The translations under genes and the position numbers were made by a program. A stretch of 64,000 bases of DNA from contig CM055098.1 in assembly GCA_029204225.1 (NCBI GenBank), forward strand, positions 52,534,728 through 52,598,727, read 5' to 3'. This stretch comes from Diphasiastrum complanatum. Taxonomy: Eukaryota; Streptophyta; Lycopodiopsida; Lycopodiales; Lycopodiaceae. The notes under the pieces were generated by a model. That model was not told the DNA's origin. It worked only from the letters and a program-made list of their open reading frames with translations, and searched no databases. Positions 40,310 to 51,880 of the stretch are shown here, one piece after another. Position 1 is the first letter of the stretch. Every line of letters begins with the position of its first letter.

Positions 40310-41557
40310 GTGGGATCCATTCCCTTATGCTTAGGATCTTCCAAGAAGACTAAGATAGATGGTGTTCTCTTCATTCCTAACATCACTAAGAATTTGCTTA
40401 GTGTTGGTCAACTTTTCGATCATGGTTTCATTGTGGAGTTCTCTACTAATGTATGCAACATCAAGAAGAATGGTAAGATCATAGCAAGAGGAAGAAGGTT
40501 TGGGAGGTTGTTTAAGATTGATTCTTTTGTTGATCCTAACCAATTTGTGATAGTAGCCAAGGAGGACAAGATGACCACAAATGATTTGTGGCACAAGAAG
40601 CTTGGTCACATCAACACCAAGTCTATGGAAGTCAAGTGCAAGGAGGAGCTTGATCTAGGCCTTCCAATATCCATGGAAAAGGAGGAAAAGGTTTGTGAAG
40701 CATGTGCTTTGGCTAAAGCACATAAGTTGCCTTTTTCTTACACTATCACTAAGACTACTCACCCTCTTAAGTTGATTCATTTGGATGTACATTTTGCTAG
40801 CACAAAGGGCAATGGTAGAGCCACAGTGTTTGTAATCTTGAATAATGAATCCTCTAAGAATCATATTGGCAAAGATATGGTTGAGATCAAGGAGGATCTT
40901 GATCAAGAGGAGGAGCAAAATCCGAGAGCTTCAACTATTCCAAGGAGAGCCACAAGAGCAAAGATGGAGCTATCAATGCTCATTTTTGTGGACAAGAAAA
41001 GGCAAATTGGAAAGGGGGTTACATTTTGTACTTCATTTGTTGAGTTTTGTAATGAAGTCCCTTTAAATTCCAAAGTATGGAATGAAAGGTGGTTGTCATA
41101 TCGACTTACTTTTGAGTGTGCTAGAAGTAAGCATGACATTTTCATTCATAAGTTGAAAGATTTTGACTTCATTTTCAAGGAGGAATATTGTGAACCTTGT
41201 ATGAGAGTAATTGAATCATCCTTGAAGGACACTTATATCCATACAAGAGTATTTGGCCTCATTAGTTTCAAGTTCAACAAGCATGTAATGCAAACTGCTA
41301 GTGGTAAGCAATTGTGGACTAGTAAATTTGGCATAAATAATCTTGGTGATTGTTTTATTGACTTAAAAGATCATATTGATAAGGAGAACATCCAGGTTTG
41401 GAGACTTGAAAACAAAGTCCTTGAGAGTCTAGAAGAAGATCATGGTTTGGATCCATGTTTTCATCATCAACACCAAGAGGGAGTGAGCATGATGAAGAAA
41501 AAAGACATCAAGGAGGAACCCAGAAGGAGCACTTGTCTCAAGGCAAAAGATACCTGA
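40310..41557 (+). CDS. copia-derived 415-codon ORF with an unrecognised C-terminal half (C7)
   Basis: Uninterrupted. Residues 1-90 are the protease end (FIPNITKNLLSVGQL). About residues 90-150 are pre-integrase (LWHKKLGHIN) with CEACALAKAHKLPF, and about 155-180 start the integrase core (LKLIHLDVHFASTKGNG). The core then ends abruptly. A linker with PRRATRAK leads to roughly 190 residues I do not recognise (around KVWNERWLSYRLTFE and HDIFIHKLKDFDF), then a second linker with EEPRRSTCLKAKD. RT never appears. The open frame is striking next to the decayed elements around it. It could be a non-autonomous copia with a replaced pol, or a captured host sequence. Confidence 0.55.
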   Translation: MGSIPLCLGSSKKTKIDGVLFIPNITKNLLSVGQLFDHGFIVEFSTNVCNIKKNGKIIARGRRFGRLFKIDSFVDPNQFVIVAKEDKMTTNDLWHKKLGHINTKSMEVKCKEELDLGLPISMEKEEKVCEACALAKAHKLPFSYTITKTTHPLKLIHLDVHFASTKGNGRATVFVILNNESSKNHIGKDMVEIKEDLDQEEEQNPRASTIPRRATRAKMELSMLIFVDKKRQIGKGVTFCTSFVEFCNEVPLNSKVWNERWLSYRLTFECARSKHDIFIHKLKDFDFIFKEEYCEPCMRVIESSLKDTYIHTRVFGLISFKFNKHVMQTASGKQLWTSKFGINNLGDCFIDLKDHIDKENIQVWRLENKVLESLEEDHGLDPCFHHQHQEGVSMMKKKDIKEEPRRSTCLKAKDT

Positions 41558-41976
41558 ATCTTTATCAATATGAAGGTTTGGGTAAAGAGAAAGGAGCAAC
41601 AAGGAAGTTTATTCATATCTCCCTTTACTCGTCTTATTTTATGTTTGATAAAAAACATGTCATGTATTTGGCAAAGTCCTTTGATGATGCTAGTATGAAC
41701 ATTGTTTTTCATCCTATATCTTATGATGATGAAATAATGATTATTACTACTTTGATTCAAGTTTCAAATATGTATTCAAAGGCCTCATCTTGTGATCCAT
41801 TCACTCTTGAATTTCCAAGGAATGAAGACCTTCATTGGAAGGATGCCAAGTTGGAGTTCATTGTTTTGGTGGCTGCAAACTATTGCTTGATATTGCTTTT
41901 AATGGCCCGCTTGAGCTCACCAAAGACTGTCTTGAACCAATTAAAGGGTTCTAGTGGCTGGCTATCAAGCTTATAA
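41455..41976 (+). CDS. unrecognised open frame following the C7 ORF
   Basis: A 173-codon frame overlaps the end of the C7 ORF in another phase and continues about 140 codons past it. Visible segments are HISLYSSYFMFDKKHV and PISYDDEIMIITTLIQ. It may be the continuation of the captured sequence after a frameshift near 41560. I find no family motif. Confidence 0.25.
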   Translation: MFSSSTPRGSEHDEEKRHQGGTQKEHLSQGKRYLNLYQYEGLGKEKGATRKFIHISLYSSYFMFDKKHVMYLAKSFDDASMNIVFHPISYDDEIMIITTLIQVSNMYSKASSCDPFTLEFPRNEDLHWKDAKLEFIVLVAANYCLILLLMARLSSPKTVLNQLKGSSGWLSSL

Positions 41977-42505
41977 TTGGATTCTACTATGTGATACAGA
42001 ATCTGAGAAGATATGCGCTCCTTCTTGAGGTTGCCAACCATCAGGAAGTTATTCAATAGTTGTGCAGCGACATGGATAACAGGGTCATGGATGCATTCTA
42101 ACAGGTAGCTGTCATTTGTCCAATACAGTTCATCATAGGTGTCCATAAAGGTCTTATGACACTCTTGGCATGCTTATAATTGGGCAAAGGTTGTGTGCCA
42201 GAAGAGATGCCTATGGCTGCAATGGCGGCCTCTGTCACACGCACCTTGCGTGTAGCGGTCTGGTAGGTAATATAAAATTTGGCTTTGGCCTCTGTCTAGG
42301 TGCTAAAGGCCATGGGTATGAATCCCATATTGATTTTCCCACTAAAGATGCGCTCATGGATCCCCATTGCGGTGAGCAAAGGCTCAACAAGGTTCATCCA
42401 TTCAGCCACCATGCTTGTGCTAGGGAGTATCATGATGTCCGTCTTGGTCGGAACGCCACGATGAATGACATATCACGGAGACTGACTGATATCAGTGAAA
42501 GACAT
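41880..42505 (-). pseudogene. unrecognised compact gene, about 208 codons, two stops and one frameshift
   Basis: The ATG at 42505 sits in a good context (ACCATGT). The frame then has TGA at 42475-42473 (codon 11) and TAG at 42298-42296 (codon 70), and a one-base shift near 42165. The C-terminal 88 codons (42146-41880) are open. Readable segments are TDIMILPSTSMVAEWMN and, in the shifted frame, DELYWTNDSYLLECIHD. The composition is that of a real globular protein, and the two stops could each come from one C-to-T change. It matches none of the retroelement proteins I can recognise. A viral structural gene copied into the genome is possible, but no motif proves it. Confidence 0.4.
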
Positions 42506-43129
42506 GGTAAAGAAAAGCTGAAAACTAAAGGTAATTGGTACGAGTGTGTATCAAAAACCAGTATGGAAGATTCATGAAGTTTTGGTCGCTGGAAAATTTG
42601 GCAAGAGCTCCGCTAGCAAAATTAAATCGAATTATGTCCTTTTATAGGCTGATTTGGAGGGTCCATTAGACAATTTACTAGCTGGGCTATTCTAGACAAA
42701 AATTTGTAGGCATGTTCAGTACTGTGAAAATAGCTTATAAAAATCTCGGCGAAGGTTTCAGAGGTAGTGAACTGATTATCTGACGAAGGTTCATCCTTCG
42801 CCTAAGGACATCATTCGCCCGAGTACTGTAATAAATGGAAATTTTGATGATCGGGTCCTTTGCCGCCAACCTAATTTTGGCATTTTGAATCCATCTGTCA
42901 GGTCGACGAAAGTTAATAAGGACTGTAGGATGCTCGACAAAGGTTCCCAAAATGGTAAGTTTTTGAACATTCACCTAACTCAAAAACAGGTATCATTTTT
43001 AGAAAGGAACCTTCACCCAACTCAGTATAGGTATATCTGAGGTGGATGTATGATCTAAAATCTCGGCGAAGGTTTCTAAGTCTGTATATACAAATATTGA
43101 CCCAAAAAGTTATTTTCTAAGTTTTTTTC
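42506..43129. other. no recognised gene; dispersed GGCGAAGGTT words
   Basis: Non-coding, with an exact 20-bp repeat at 42740-42759 and 43057-43076 (AAAATCTCGGCGAAGGTTTC) and several weaker GACGAAGGTT and AACCTTCACC words between. Confidence 0.5.
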
Positions 43130-44063
43130 CTAAAAATTATCTTCTGAAAATACTTTCCTTCCCAGCAGTGTGAAGATCTCATGGCCTCTTTCATCTTTCA
43201 GTCCAGGGAATGTGGACTCGTCGAACTTCACATCTCTACTCGAAACAACCTTCTTCGTGGTTGCATCGTAGAGTCTGTACACATGTGTTCCATTCAAGTA
43301 GCCGACCATGATTGTTTGTTCGGATTTGTCATCGAGCTTGTTTCTCTTTTCCTTTGAAATGTGCTTGTATGCTGCACATCCAAACACTCGTATGTATGAT
43401 AGATCAGGCTTTCCGCCTGTCCACATTTCGTATGGTATTTTGTTCTCTAGCGTTGTCGTCGTGGATCTGTTTTGCAGGTGTACAGTTGTAGCTATTGCTT
43501 CGGCCCAGAATTGACCTAACAATTGAGCCTGTGACATCATGCATTTGGCTCCATCGACTAGCGTTCTGTTTTTTCTTTCTGCCACACTGTTGTATTCTGG
43601 TGTGTATGCAGGAGTGAACTGGTGTTCGATCCCCTGTCCAACTAGTTGTCATCCCACCGTATTGATTGCAGCTGATTGTGAAGGTGCATGACTGAAGCTG
43701 CAGTCCTCACTTCATACTTCTGCTTCAATCTTTCCCATGCTTCATGGTTGCTTTCGTAGTCTTCAATCTGCATGAATAGATCTTCATTTATAGACGAAAC
43801 GATGATTGCCATTGCGCGCTCATCATTTCTGATCCATTCAGCTCTCCTTGGGTCTCCCTCTGGAGGCTGCACCTCTGAGAGCTCGGTCACCGACCGGATG
43901 CCTTCGCCCTTCAGGAGTGTTTTGATTTTGAATTTTCAGATTCTGTAACTTGCACCATCAAGACTGATTGCTACTCTGGTCTGGATTATCGTAGCCATAT
44001 TGTGTTGTTTGGAAGAATCACTACTGGGATATCAGTAGCGATAACAAATCCGCTCTGATACCA
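43130..44063 (-). pseudogene. copia gag fused to integrase (C6)
   Basis: From the PBS at 44063-44052 downward, gag reads VTELSEVQPPEGDPRRAEW, then INEDLFMQIEDYESNHEAW, then HLHNQLQSIRWDD at about 43650. There it joins directly, out of frame, to the integrase catalytic region: QGIEHQFTPAYTPEYNS, AERKN with the catalytic glutamate. The core end continues to 43130 (GYLNGTHVYRLYDATTKKVV). Rest of gag, protease and the first half of integrase are deleted, as is everything after integrase. Confidence 0.75.
44052..44063 (-). promoter_or_regulatory. primer-binding site of C6
   Basis: On the minus strand TGGTATCAGAGC, the copia initiator-Met PBS, directly abutting the LTR end ...CCGCAACA. Confidence 0.93.
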
Positions 44064-44814
44064 TGTTGCGGAAGCGAGAGACTGTTTCGTGTTCGTCTCC
44101 TCTCTCTTTTGATTCGCGAACAATCTTCTGTCTTTGAATTTTCTTTTCGTGCGAAAGCTCTTACAGGATCCCAGACACGCGACTACGCATCACAAAACAC
44201 ATTCTATTCTAGAAATCAAGACACACAGCACAAGACAAAGAGATACATGAAAATAGAGCGACTATATTATTAGTTTGGTTTTGAAGCGAGATCGTCAGTG
44301 TCCCGCTCATTGGCGGATTGACACTCTACTCTTACGTTGTGTTCTGCTCATTGGCAGACTTTCATGCACAGCTATGGTATTTTTGCTTTCTTACTCTATT
44401 CGCTACGTCTCTCTCTGTCTCTTACAGATCTCTATATCCACTCTCTTCTTGTTATGACCCAGAGAGGATTGTTTATACCTCCACTGTGTGGAGTTTTACA
44501 AGATAGCTAAACGTAGAATCACAAGACTAGTTAACGCTAATCAACTAATTTCAGCTGGGCGTGTAGCCCGTTGAGCTGCCAACTGGCAGCGTGAAAGATT
44601 TCTCTTCATGTTTGTTTCGTAATCTCGTGTTTTCTTTCGTTCTTTTCGTTTCTTTTCATAGTTTTTGTTTTGCGCCCCTTTTGCAGTTTGCGATCCTGGA
44701 GGTGTGTTTACGGTTCGCGAATGATTTGCTAATCGTTCGTTCTTCGAGTCAAAGACACGTTGACTGTCAGGAATCGTTCTCGTTCGACCTTTGTGTCTTG
44801 TTCGTGCCGCGACA
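44064..44814 (-). repeat. 5' LTR of C6
   Basis: On the minus strand it runs from TGTCGCGGC (44814) to ...CCGCAACA (44064). The 8-bp ends are nearly inverted (TGTCGCGG / CCGCAACA). It abuts the G6 integrase, where codons resume at about 44820. It contains TTCGTTC-rich words like those in the C2 LTR. Confidence 0.8.
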
Positions 44815-45700
44815 AAGTTGCAAGATTCACCATTTCTGACATGTTGCAGAGAATCTTGTTGGAAGATTCAGCTTGGCCATTACCCCTCGGAGTACTAAAC
44901 CGATGAACTACGAAAAAGTCTTCCAACAGACACTTTATTGTTTCATTCACAAAATGTGTTTCACGATCACTAACAATCTCGATAGGACATCCAAATCTAG
45001 TATTAAAATTTTCATAAAGAAACTTAGCCGTTGATTTTGCATCTGCAACTCGAACTGCTTTCGCTTCAACCCACTTGGTCATATAGTCAGTTGCAACAAT
45101 GATATATCTGGCCTGAGATCCTCTTGTCGCTGGATGAAAAGGACCAACATAGTCAAGTCCCATTTCTCGAACAATGCTTGCGATAAAACTGGATGTAAAG
45201 GCTCATAATTCTGTCAAGTAGGACGATGTGCACGTTGACAAACATCGCATGACTCAATATAATTTTCTGTATCTTTGCGAGGTGTAGTCCACCAATACCC
45301 TGATTGTAAGAGTTTGCGAACAATGATAACTGTTGAAAAATGTCCTCCGCCCATGCCATCATGAGAAAACATGATAAGTTCAGGTACTTCATGCGCAAAT
45401 CTTCGTAAAATATCATTCATTTCTCGGCGATACAATTGTCCAGCAATCAATTAATAAGGTTGTGCCTTATGAATTTATTGTCTCTTATGTACTTTTGTCA
45501 ATGAGTCATTCAATTGGCCAAGCATAAGATATTCAACAATATATATTGCCCACTCAGGTACTGCTTTTACGTAAAATAATGCAGCATCTGGTAATTCATC
45601 ATCCACTTCAGTATTAATAGGCGCTGATTCAATCCTTGAAACATGGTCGGAACAAGATTCACTACTTTATCAACTTAAATGCAATTACATAGCATACGTC
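44815..45700 (-). pseudogene. gypsy integrase (G6)
   Basis: A zinc-binding HHCC region is encoded at 45450-45214: H in SHDGMGGGHFS and CDVCQRAHRPT. After a frameshift near 45165 the core reads MGLDYVGPFHPATRGSQ (first aspartate), then YIIVATDYMTKWVEAKAV, IEIVSDRETHF (second aspartate) and RGNGQAESSN with the glutamate. The style is Athila/Tat-like. The C6 LTR cuts it at 44814, consistent with C6 having inserted here. Above 45450 it fades with stops. Confidence 0.8.
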
Positions 45701-47406
45701 CAATCTTCCCAACCATGGCTTACTTTTCTAGCAATACTTTCCTATTGAGTTTATGGCAATGCCTTCGCAACTATGAGAAGAACAACCTACAATTCCCTAG
45801 TGTGACCAAGTGGATTCCTTTGTGGGAGGGTCAAGTTGATTAGAACTTAGACCTAAAAGGGGAGACACTCCACTTCAATGAGCACCCATTTATGGCAACA
45901 CCTTTGCAGCTCTAAGGATAACAACTTGCAATTGCCTAGTGTGACAAAGTAGATTTCGTTGTGCGGTCGAGTTGATTCAAACTCATATTTGAAAGTGAGA
46001 CATTCCAATTCATAAAGCACCCATGTCCTACGCAAATATTTTCTCATTTCTAATATTTTGGAAACAAACAGGTGTTGATAATGTGGTATATGGCCTCATG
46101 GTCTGTAGATTTGGTGCTCAATTCATTTCTTGTGTAAAATATGCACAAGAAGTGTGTAGAATTTACATAACCGTGATTTTGAGGAGCCCACATGAGTCAT
46201 TTTCGAACCAATACATGTGGAGGATGTTAGGTGTTTGCTCGAGGATGATGTGGTAGTATGGTATTATCATCTCTAGATTTAGTGATAGATTCATTGAAGG
46301 TTAGGTAGAAATTTTCTTTTTATTTTCCTTTGTGATTGGTCTCATTAGCTAATGTCACCAAGGCTTCATGATGACATCACAGGGAGATTAGGGATGCAAA
46401 CGTACAAATTTTGTCCAAGTGAGATTAGCAATAGGAAGGTTACGAGCCCAGAAAATGCATTTAAAAATAAAATTCATTAATTTGTGGGGTCAGCTGTTAA
46501 TTAGCACTAGGAATGTTACATGCCCACAAAATGTTTTTGACGAAAGAGAAATTGTCACTAAGGAGTGGGACCAGCTGGTCTTTGCTAATTTGCATGAGAA
46601 TGGGATGAATATTGCCAATTAGCGAAGGAGAGAAATCCCGCTTTTTTTTAATATAGGATGAGAAAACACATCAATGATCAATGGACAAAATGATGAGAGC
46701 AACTAGATGTGGAGAGAGTTGGATAAGTTGGGAGCTAATAAGTTGCGTTGGAATTGGACCAGAATTAAAAGAATCCTAAAGAAATGGGCATGCTGGTTCT
46801 CCCCTGCTCTGGTCTGGTCTGCTGTGAGCCGGGGCCGGTCTGCTTCCTCTGCTCTGCTCCTAAGCTCGCACGCGTGAGAGAGTACGCGTGCCTGAGCTTT
46901 CCTTTTCTCGCGTCCTGTCCTCATTATCGCAATCGCAATCCCAGCCTGCTCATCCTCCCTCTCCTCCCCAATGCCCATCCTTGTATGCTCTCGCCGTTAG
47001 CTACGGGTCGCCATTGCATTCATGATCGGGTTTCCCTCAGCAAGAACCTCCTGCTCCTGGGTCTGAATAAAACAAATAATCAATCAACTCATTCTGGATG
47101 AGCAGGGCTAATCTAATCCTCTGCCACCCATCAAAGTCTTCTTCTATTAATGTAAGCCATCAAAGTTTTAGACACCCAGTCTTTGGGTTGATGAGGATCT
47201 AGGCATCAGCTCAGAAACTTGCTCTTAGGATTGATTACTTACATTATACACAGGTTGTCATATATGCCAGACCTAGCTTCAGCTGTAGTTTGATTTATGG
47301 TGAGTGCTAGTCTAAATTAGACCTATAGTAGGATAGGTTCTCAGGATTAAGCTTGGCCTGCAGTAAGATAGGTTGAAAGAATAAGCTTGGTTTATTCTGA
47401 ACTGAG
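45701..47406. other. upstream region of the cyclin gene, no other gene recognised
   Basis: It contains a diverged tandem duplication (45750-46025). A pyrimidine-rich, GC-richer stretch at about 46790-46990 may be part of a promoter or 5' leader. No open frame is supported, and transcription start signals could not be fixed. Confidence 0.4.
45750..46025. repeat. diverged tandem duplication, period about 140
   Basis: TTATGGCAA, then AACAAC(C/T)T(A/G)CAATT, CCTAGTGTGAC and AGCACCCAT occur in both units (45750-45889 and 45890-46025). Identity is moderate. Confidence 0.75.
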
Positions 47407-49092
47407 ATGGATCATATGGAAGGGTTACTGTGCGCCGAAGAATTGATTGGAAGTCCATTAATCCGTGAGAATGCTGAGTTCGATTATAGTAGCTCCTCTG
47501 GCGATCATCATGAGGATGGAGATCGTAGTTTCTTTACCGATTTTCCTGTACAGGATGAGAACGCGATAATGTGTCTTTTCGAGAAAGAGGTGTGTCACAT
47601 GCCTGATACAGGTTACATTGCTTCCTTACAAGCTGAGGATGCTTCCGGAGTCAGGTTGCAGGCAGTCGACTGGATGTTCCAGGTACAATGAAATATAGAA
47701 GGCGTATCGTAGTTTGAAGCTAAATCGATTTACGGATGTTCTTGATTATGCAGATATCGATGATTTGACTTTGCTATGAACAGGTTCGCAAGCGTTATGA
47801 CTTTGGTCCGCTGACAATTGCTCTGGCTGTAAACTATTTGGACCGATATTTAGCAAACTATTTTCTGGAGAAGGTGATGCATTTTTCCCGCTACCTTCTT
47901 CTTATTTTGAAAAACGTTGCACACGCATCTTATCTCAATAGTGTCAGCATTAGTATATGTCATTTTACTGATTCTCAACAACACTAATACGTAAATTTCC
48001 ATTGTTCAGCGACCCTGGAAAGCTTGGATGCTCCAACTCCTTTCCGTTGCTTGTCTATCTTTAGCCGCAAAAATGGAGGAAGTGCACGTACCAACGTTAC
48101 AAGATTTTCAGGTAGGCTTTGCAGGCCGTCCAATGCTATCTTACATCAGTTGTCATTCAATGTGCTTTTCGTCAACCACGCGCAAAACGCATTGGGTTTA
48201 CTTTGCTCTATCTTTTACAGATTGAAGGCCTGGAACATATTTTTGATGACATTACCATTCAGCGAATGGAACTAGCCGTCTTAAGCTCTCTTGGTTGGCG
48301 TATGAGCTCGGTAACAGCCTTTGCTTACGTCGATTTCTTGCTTCACAGAGTTAACATTGGGAAGCATCAGCAGAGATCCATTATGAATCGTGTCACAGAA
48401 CTCCTCCTGGAAACTTTATCAGGTAGCGATCACAATGCAGTTGTGACAATTATGAAAGACGTCTACCAACGGACGTACATTCTTATTTGGCATAGGTTAT
48501 ATCCACTGACAAGATAATGAATGCTTATAGAACCGTATCTTGCAGAAACCGCTTTTACTAATTACCGTCCATCAATAATCGCAATCTCTGCCACAAGTTG
48601 TGCCATTGAGGAATTACTTCCCTTACAAGCCGAGATGCACAAACGTACTCTTCTTCAGCAATTCCCGATAGAAAAGGTTGATATATTATAGGCGTTAGTC
48701 TTTTTCTCATTGTGTACATTTTATGCGATTATTGACGCAGTTGTCACTTGGGATGTTCTTGCTTCCATTGGTAGCACGATTCACTAATACAAGGAGGGTC
48801 TCCTTTTCCGATGCCGCAGGATACATTAGAGAGATGCTACGGACTGATGGAAGAGTTGGTCGTAGATCCGCTTTGTGCTTCGGTCTCATCCAGCGGTGTC
48901 TCTAGAGAAACCTCGCCATCCAGTCCAGTTACTGTTGTGGAGCTGTGTCAAATGGAAGAGAAAATTGAAAATATTGGAAGATGTTGTTGCAAGAGTTTAT
49001 GGTTGAGAACTCAATCTACTAGCAGTAGCGATATGCTTTTCGGATTTCAAATACTGACCAGAAAACGCAAGATTGAGGAGGTTTTATACTGA
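47407..49092 (+). CDS. CYCD: D-type cyclin, six exons, 357 residues
   Basis: CYCD proteins bind cyclin-dependent kinase and direct phosphorylation of the retinoblastoma-related protein at the G1/S step, in the nucleus. My exons: 47407-47682, 47784-47873, 48010-48111, 48221-48422, 48546-48676, 48820-49092. All introns have GT-AG ends, and joining leaves one frame. The Rb-binding LxCxE motif is LLCAE at residues 7-11, the usual CYCD place, which fixes the start. Cyclin_N spans about residues 48-185: AVDWMFQ, FGPLTIALAVNYLDRYL, AWMLQLLSVACLSLAAKMEE, RMELAVLSSLGWRM. Cyclin_C follows (NYRPSIIAISATSCA). The tail is rich in S, P, E and T, as in unstable cyclins. Length fits the family. The Drosophila or animal type is excluded by the LxCxE position and plant-like box. 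I see no defect. The subgroup is not assigned. Confidence 0.93.
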
Positions 49093-50839
49093 ATTGGAAG
49101 ACGTGGAGGTGCTGGACACTAGAACATCTCATCCCAAGGAAGCGATATCATGGAAGCTGTTCTGAAGTCCAACACCAGCCGAAATTCTTTATTTATTACG
49201 TTGCTATTGAAGTCTCAGCAAGATTGTGCGCTACTTATTTAGTTCCGTTGCTCCAAATGGTGCTACTTTTTTTTTGAAAGCTCTCTGCAGTTTACTAATA
49301 AGCTGGTTAGTTTCCTGCACAGTTCTTTTTCCATTACGTGCCTTCTAACACCTAAGTAACGGGTGCCTTTGAACGCTAACGGCTTGGTACTTTACTTGGC
49401 GTCAGAATGAGATATTTTCTCTTTTGTTTTCGGGCAATATCCCCATAGCAAGACTTTATTCCTCATCCAGCAATGGAGAAACCGAAAATGCCGTATTATC
49501 TCAGAAAGTTTATGTAGTGTCTTTGTTAGCACTGTTTTATGCAATGTCGTATCCAGCAAAGGGAAAATACTGGAAAGGGCGACTATTGACCAAATTATTG
49601 GATCAGAGTACGTGCATTGCAAATTATGCTGTGTGTAACTGGAAAATTGTAACTACTTGCTCATACTTCAATGCGTTGTACTACTGATGTGAGGTTTTAA
49701 GCCGGCAATAGCTTTGTTCTTGGTTTAGAAATCACGCAGTGCTGCTAGCACGTCTCATGGCTATAATGCAACACACAGAAACATACTTCGACGAGGGGGA
49801 TAAATGGCTGCCTTTTTATGATGATTTCAATGTTAGTTAATTCTTTTATGTTAAATTGGACATTGTTTTGTTACCCTCCACTGCATATATATGGTCACAA
49901 TTTCAGCACTTCACTGAATATCACGCCGGATCGAAAAAGATATTCCAATAGTCTCAACTAAGAAGTCGAGATTCCTGCTAAAGTTGTTCTAGGCAAGCTC
50001 TAAGGGTGGTATCTTTTTCCTTACAAGCAGAAACTTGTTCTCAACTTTGCCGTATTCTCAGCAACGTGATCGCAAATTGGCATTCGCCGTTTTCTGATGA
50101 TTTTCGCACAATAACGCCAGCTAAATTTTCATCGTGAAAGAGTTTGTATTGATGGAAGCTATAAGCGGATAATCTGCTTTGACCTCAGAGAAAGTCGACG
50201 TTTCAAGGATTTGCATCAAAGCTGCTGAATACATTCGTTACAATTTACGAAGTCTTCAAAGATTCTCGGAAAACTAGAGGTATCAGGCATCCAGCTCTGA
50301 TAACAGCCCCGTCACATCAATGCTCATAAGTCCAAGAAGGTCAAATGAAGACTCTTTTAGTTGTTTTTTGTTTTAGTTTTGCAAAGATAACACTTAGCAC
50401 TAACATTATTATGTGAATTATTTACATGACGGATTATAAGGCCAAGCTTACAGCTCAAGAGGGTAGATACTAAAGATTGCATTGCTTTTATGTATGGGAG
50501 AGCAAAATCAAGCCATTTTTATGGAGGATGACCAAGTGGTAAGGTTGTGAAAGGTCGTTGGAAATTCCAACTTTACCATAACCAATAAGTACGTTTTGCT
50601 TTATGTGTCCCCTTCTCAGACTAAGCATAATGAGCCTTTTCAACTAAGCATAAGGTTTAGCACACTTGCTTATGCTAATTCTGTTTTTCAGCTGCTCTAC
50701 TAGTTTCATAATGGTGATAAAAAGCCACAATACCTGTTACACGCTAATGACATTCTACCCCGCAAGGAGTCCTAAGTGAGTGAGGCCCATTCACTTACTA
50801 GTCCTTACCATAGCATAGAGAATGTCATATACCTAGCTC
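49093..50839. other. downstream of the cyclin gene, no gene recognised
   Basis: The 3' untranslated region of the cyclin should start here. An 87-codon plus-strand frame at 49424-49687 has no recognisable motif. Confidence 0.5.
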
Positions 50840-51150
50840 CTTTCATAATACTTAAAAGATTTGTGTCCTTGTATTTTTTGAAATGCATTAATTTGATAAA
50901 AGAGAGTCAATAATACTCAATATGGCTTGAGGTAGTAAAAATCTTGAAGGGCTCATAGAAAGTGCCATATAAAGTTTCATAAACCACATGTCACAAAAAG
51001 TAGGCGGTCCCCACACTAGGGGATGTGGGAGAGAAAACAGCAAGAGGCAACTCCTATGTGGTCCCCATTCTTTTAGAGAGAGAAAGACTAGAGTGGGGTC
51101 ATAGAGACAAGAAAAAGAGAACTCATAGTAAGTGGTTCCAACCCCGCTGG

Positions 51151-51192
<42 letters not shown>

Positions 51193-51831
51193 CCCTTCCG
51201 CTTAGGACCGCTTAACATGCATAATGCATATGCCGGCTCCTTCCATGATACATAAATGAATTGTTTTAGGTGTGCCCCTGTATTTTTCGAGTGTACACTT
51301 GAGAAGGGGACGCATAGCTCATATGTAGTCCCAACTCCTTTGAGAGAGAGAGAGAGAGAGGGCCCCTTCGCTTAGGACCGCTTAACATTCATAACGCATA
51401 TGCCGGCTCCTTCCATAATACATAAATGAATTGTTTTAGGTGTGCCCCTCTATTTTTGGAGTGTACACTTGAGAAGGAGACACATAGCTCATATGTAGTT
51501 TCAACTCTTTTAGAGAGAGGGGACTCAGTCATAGGTGGGCCCCCACTTGGAATGAGATTAAAAAAAAAGTACCACTCATTGTTTACATAAGTGAATAAAT
51601 TTTCCATTTGACATATTCAACGTGGAATCTTACCATAGAAGATGGCAAGGCTTGTTACTTCCAGTGGGTCATCTTGCCCTAAAATGGCTCGCCCTAACGG
51701 CCCCACCATCTTTTGTGACAAGATTTTGTAATAAAAAAGCCATTTCCCCTGTCCCGACGCATTCTTTTCTACGTGGGGACCACTTATGACCCACTCCAAG
51801 CTTTCTCTCTCCAAAAGAATAATAGATTGAA

Positions 51832-51880
<49 letters not shown>

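Noticed and set aside
43115-43125. AAGTT as the far target-site duplication of C6 (AAGTT also follows the LTR at 44815)
   Set aside because: No LTR terminus lies next to the left AAGTT, and a 5-mer match is easily chance in AT-rich DNA.
49424-49687. 87-codon frame downstream of the cyclin
   Set aside because: Probably untranslated or intergenic DNA; no motif, and not needed to complete the cyclin.
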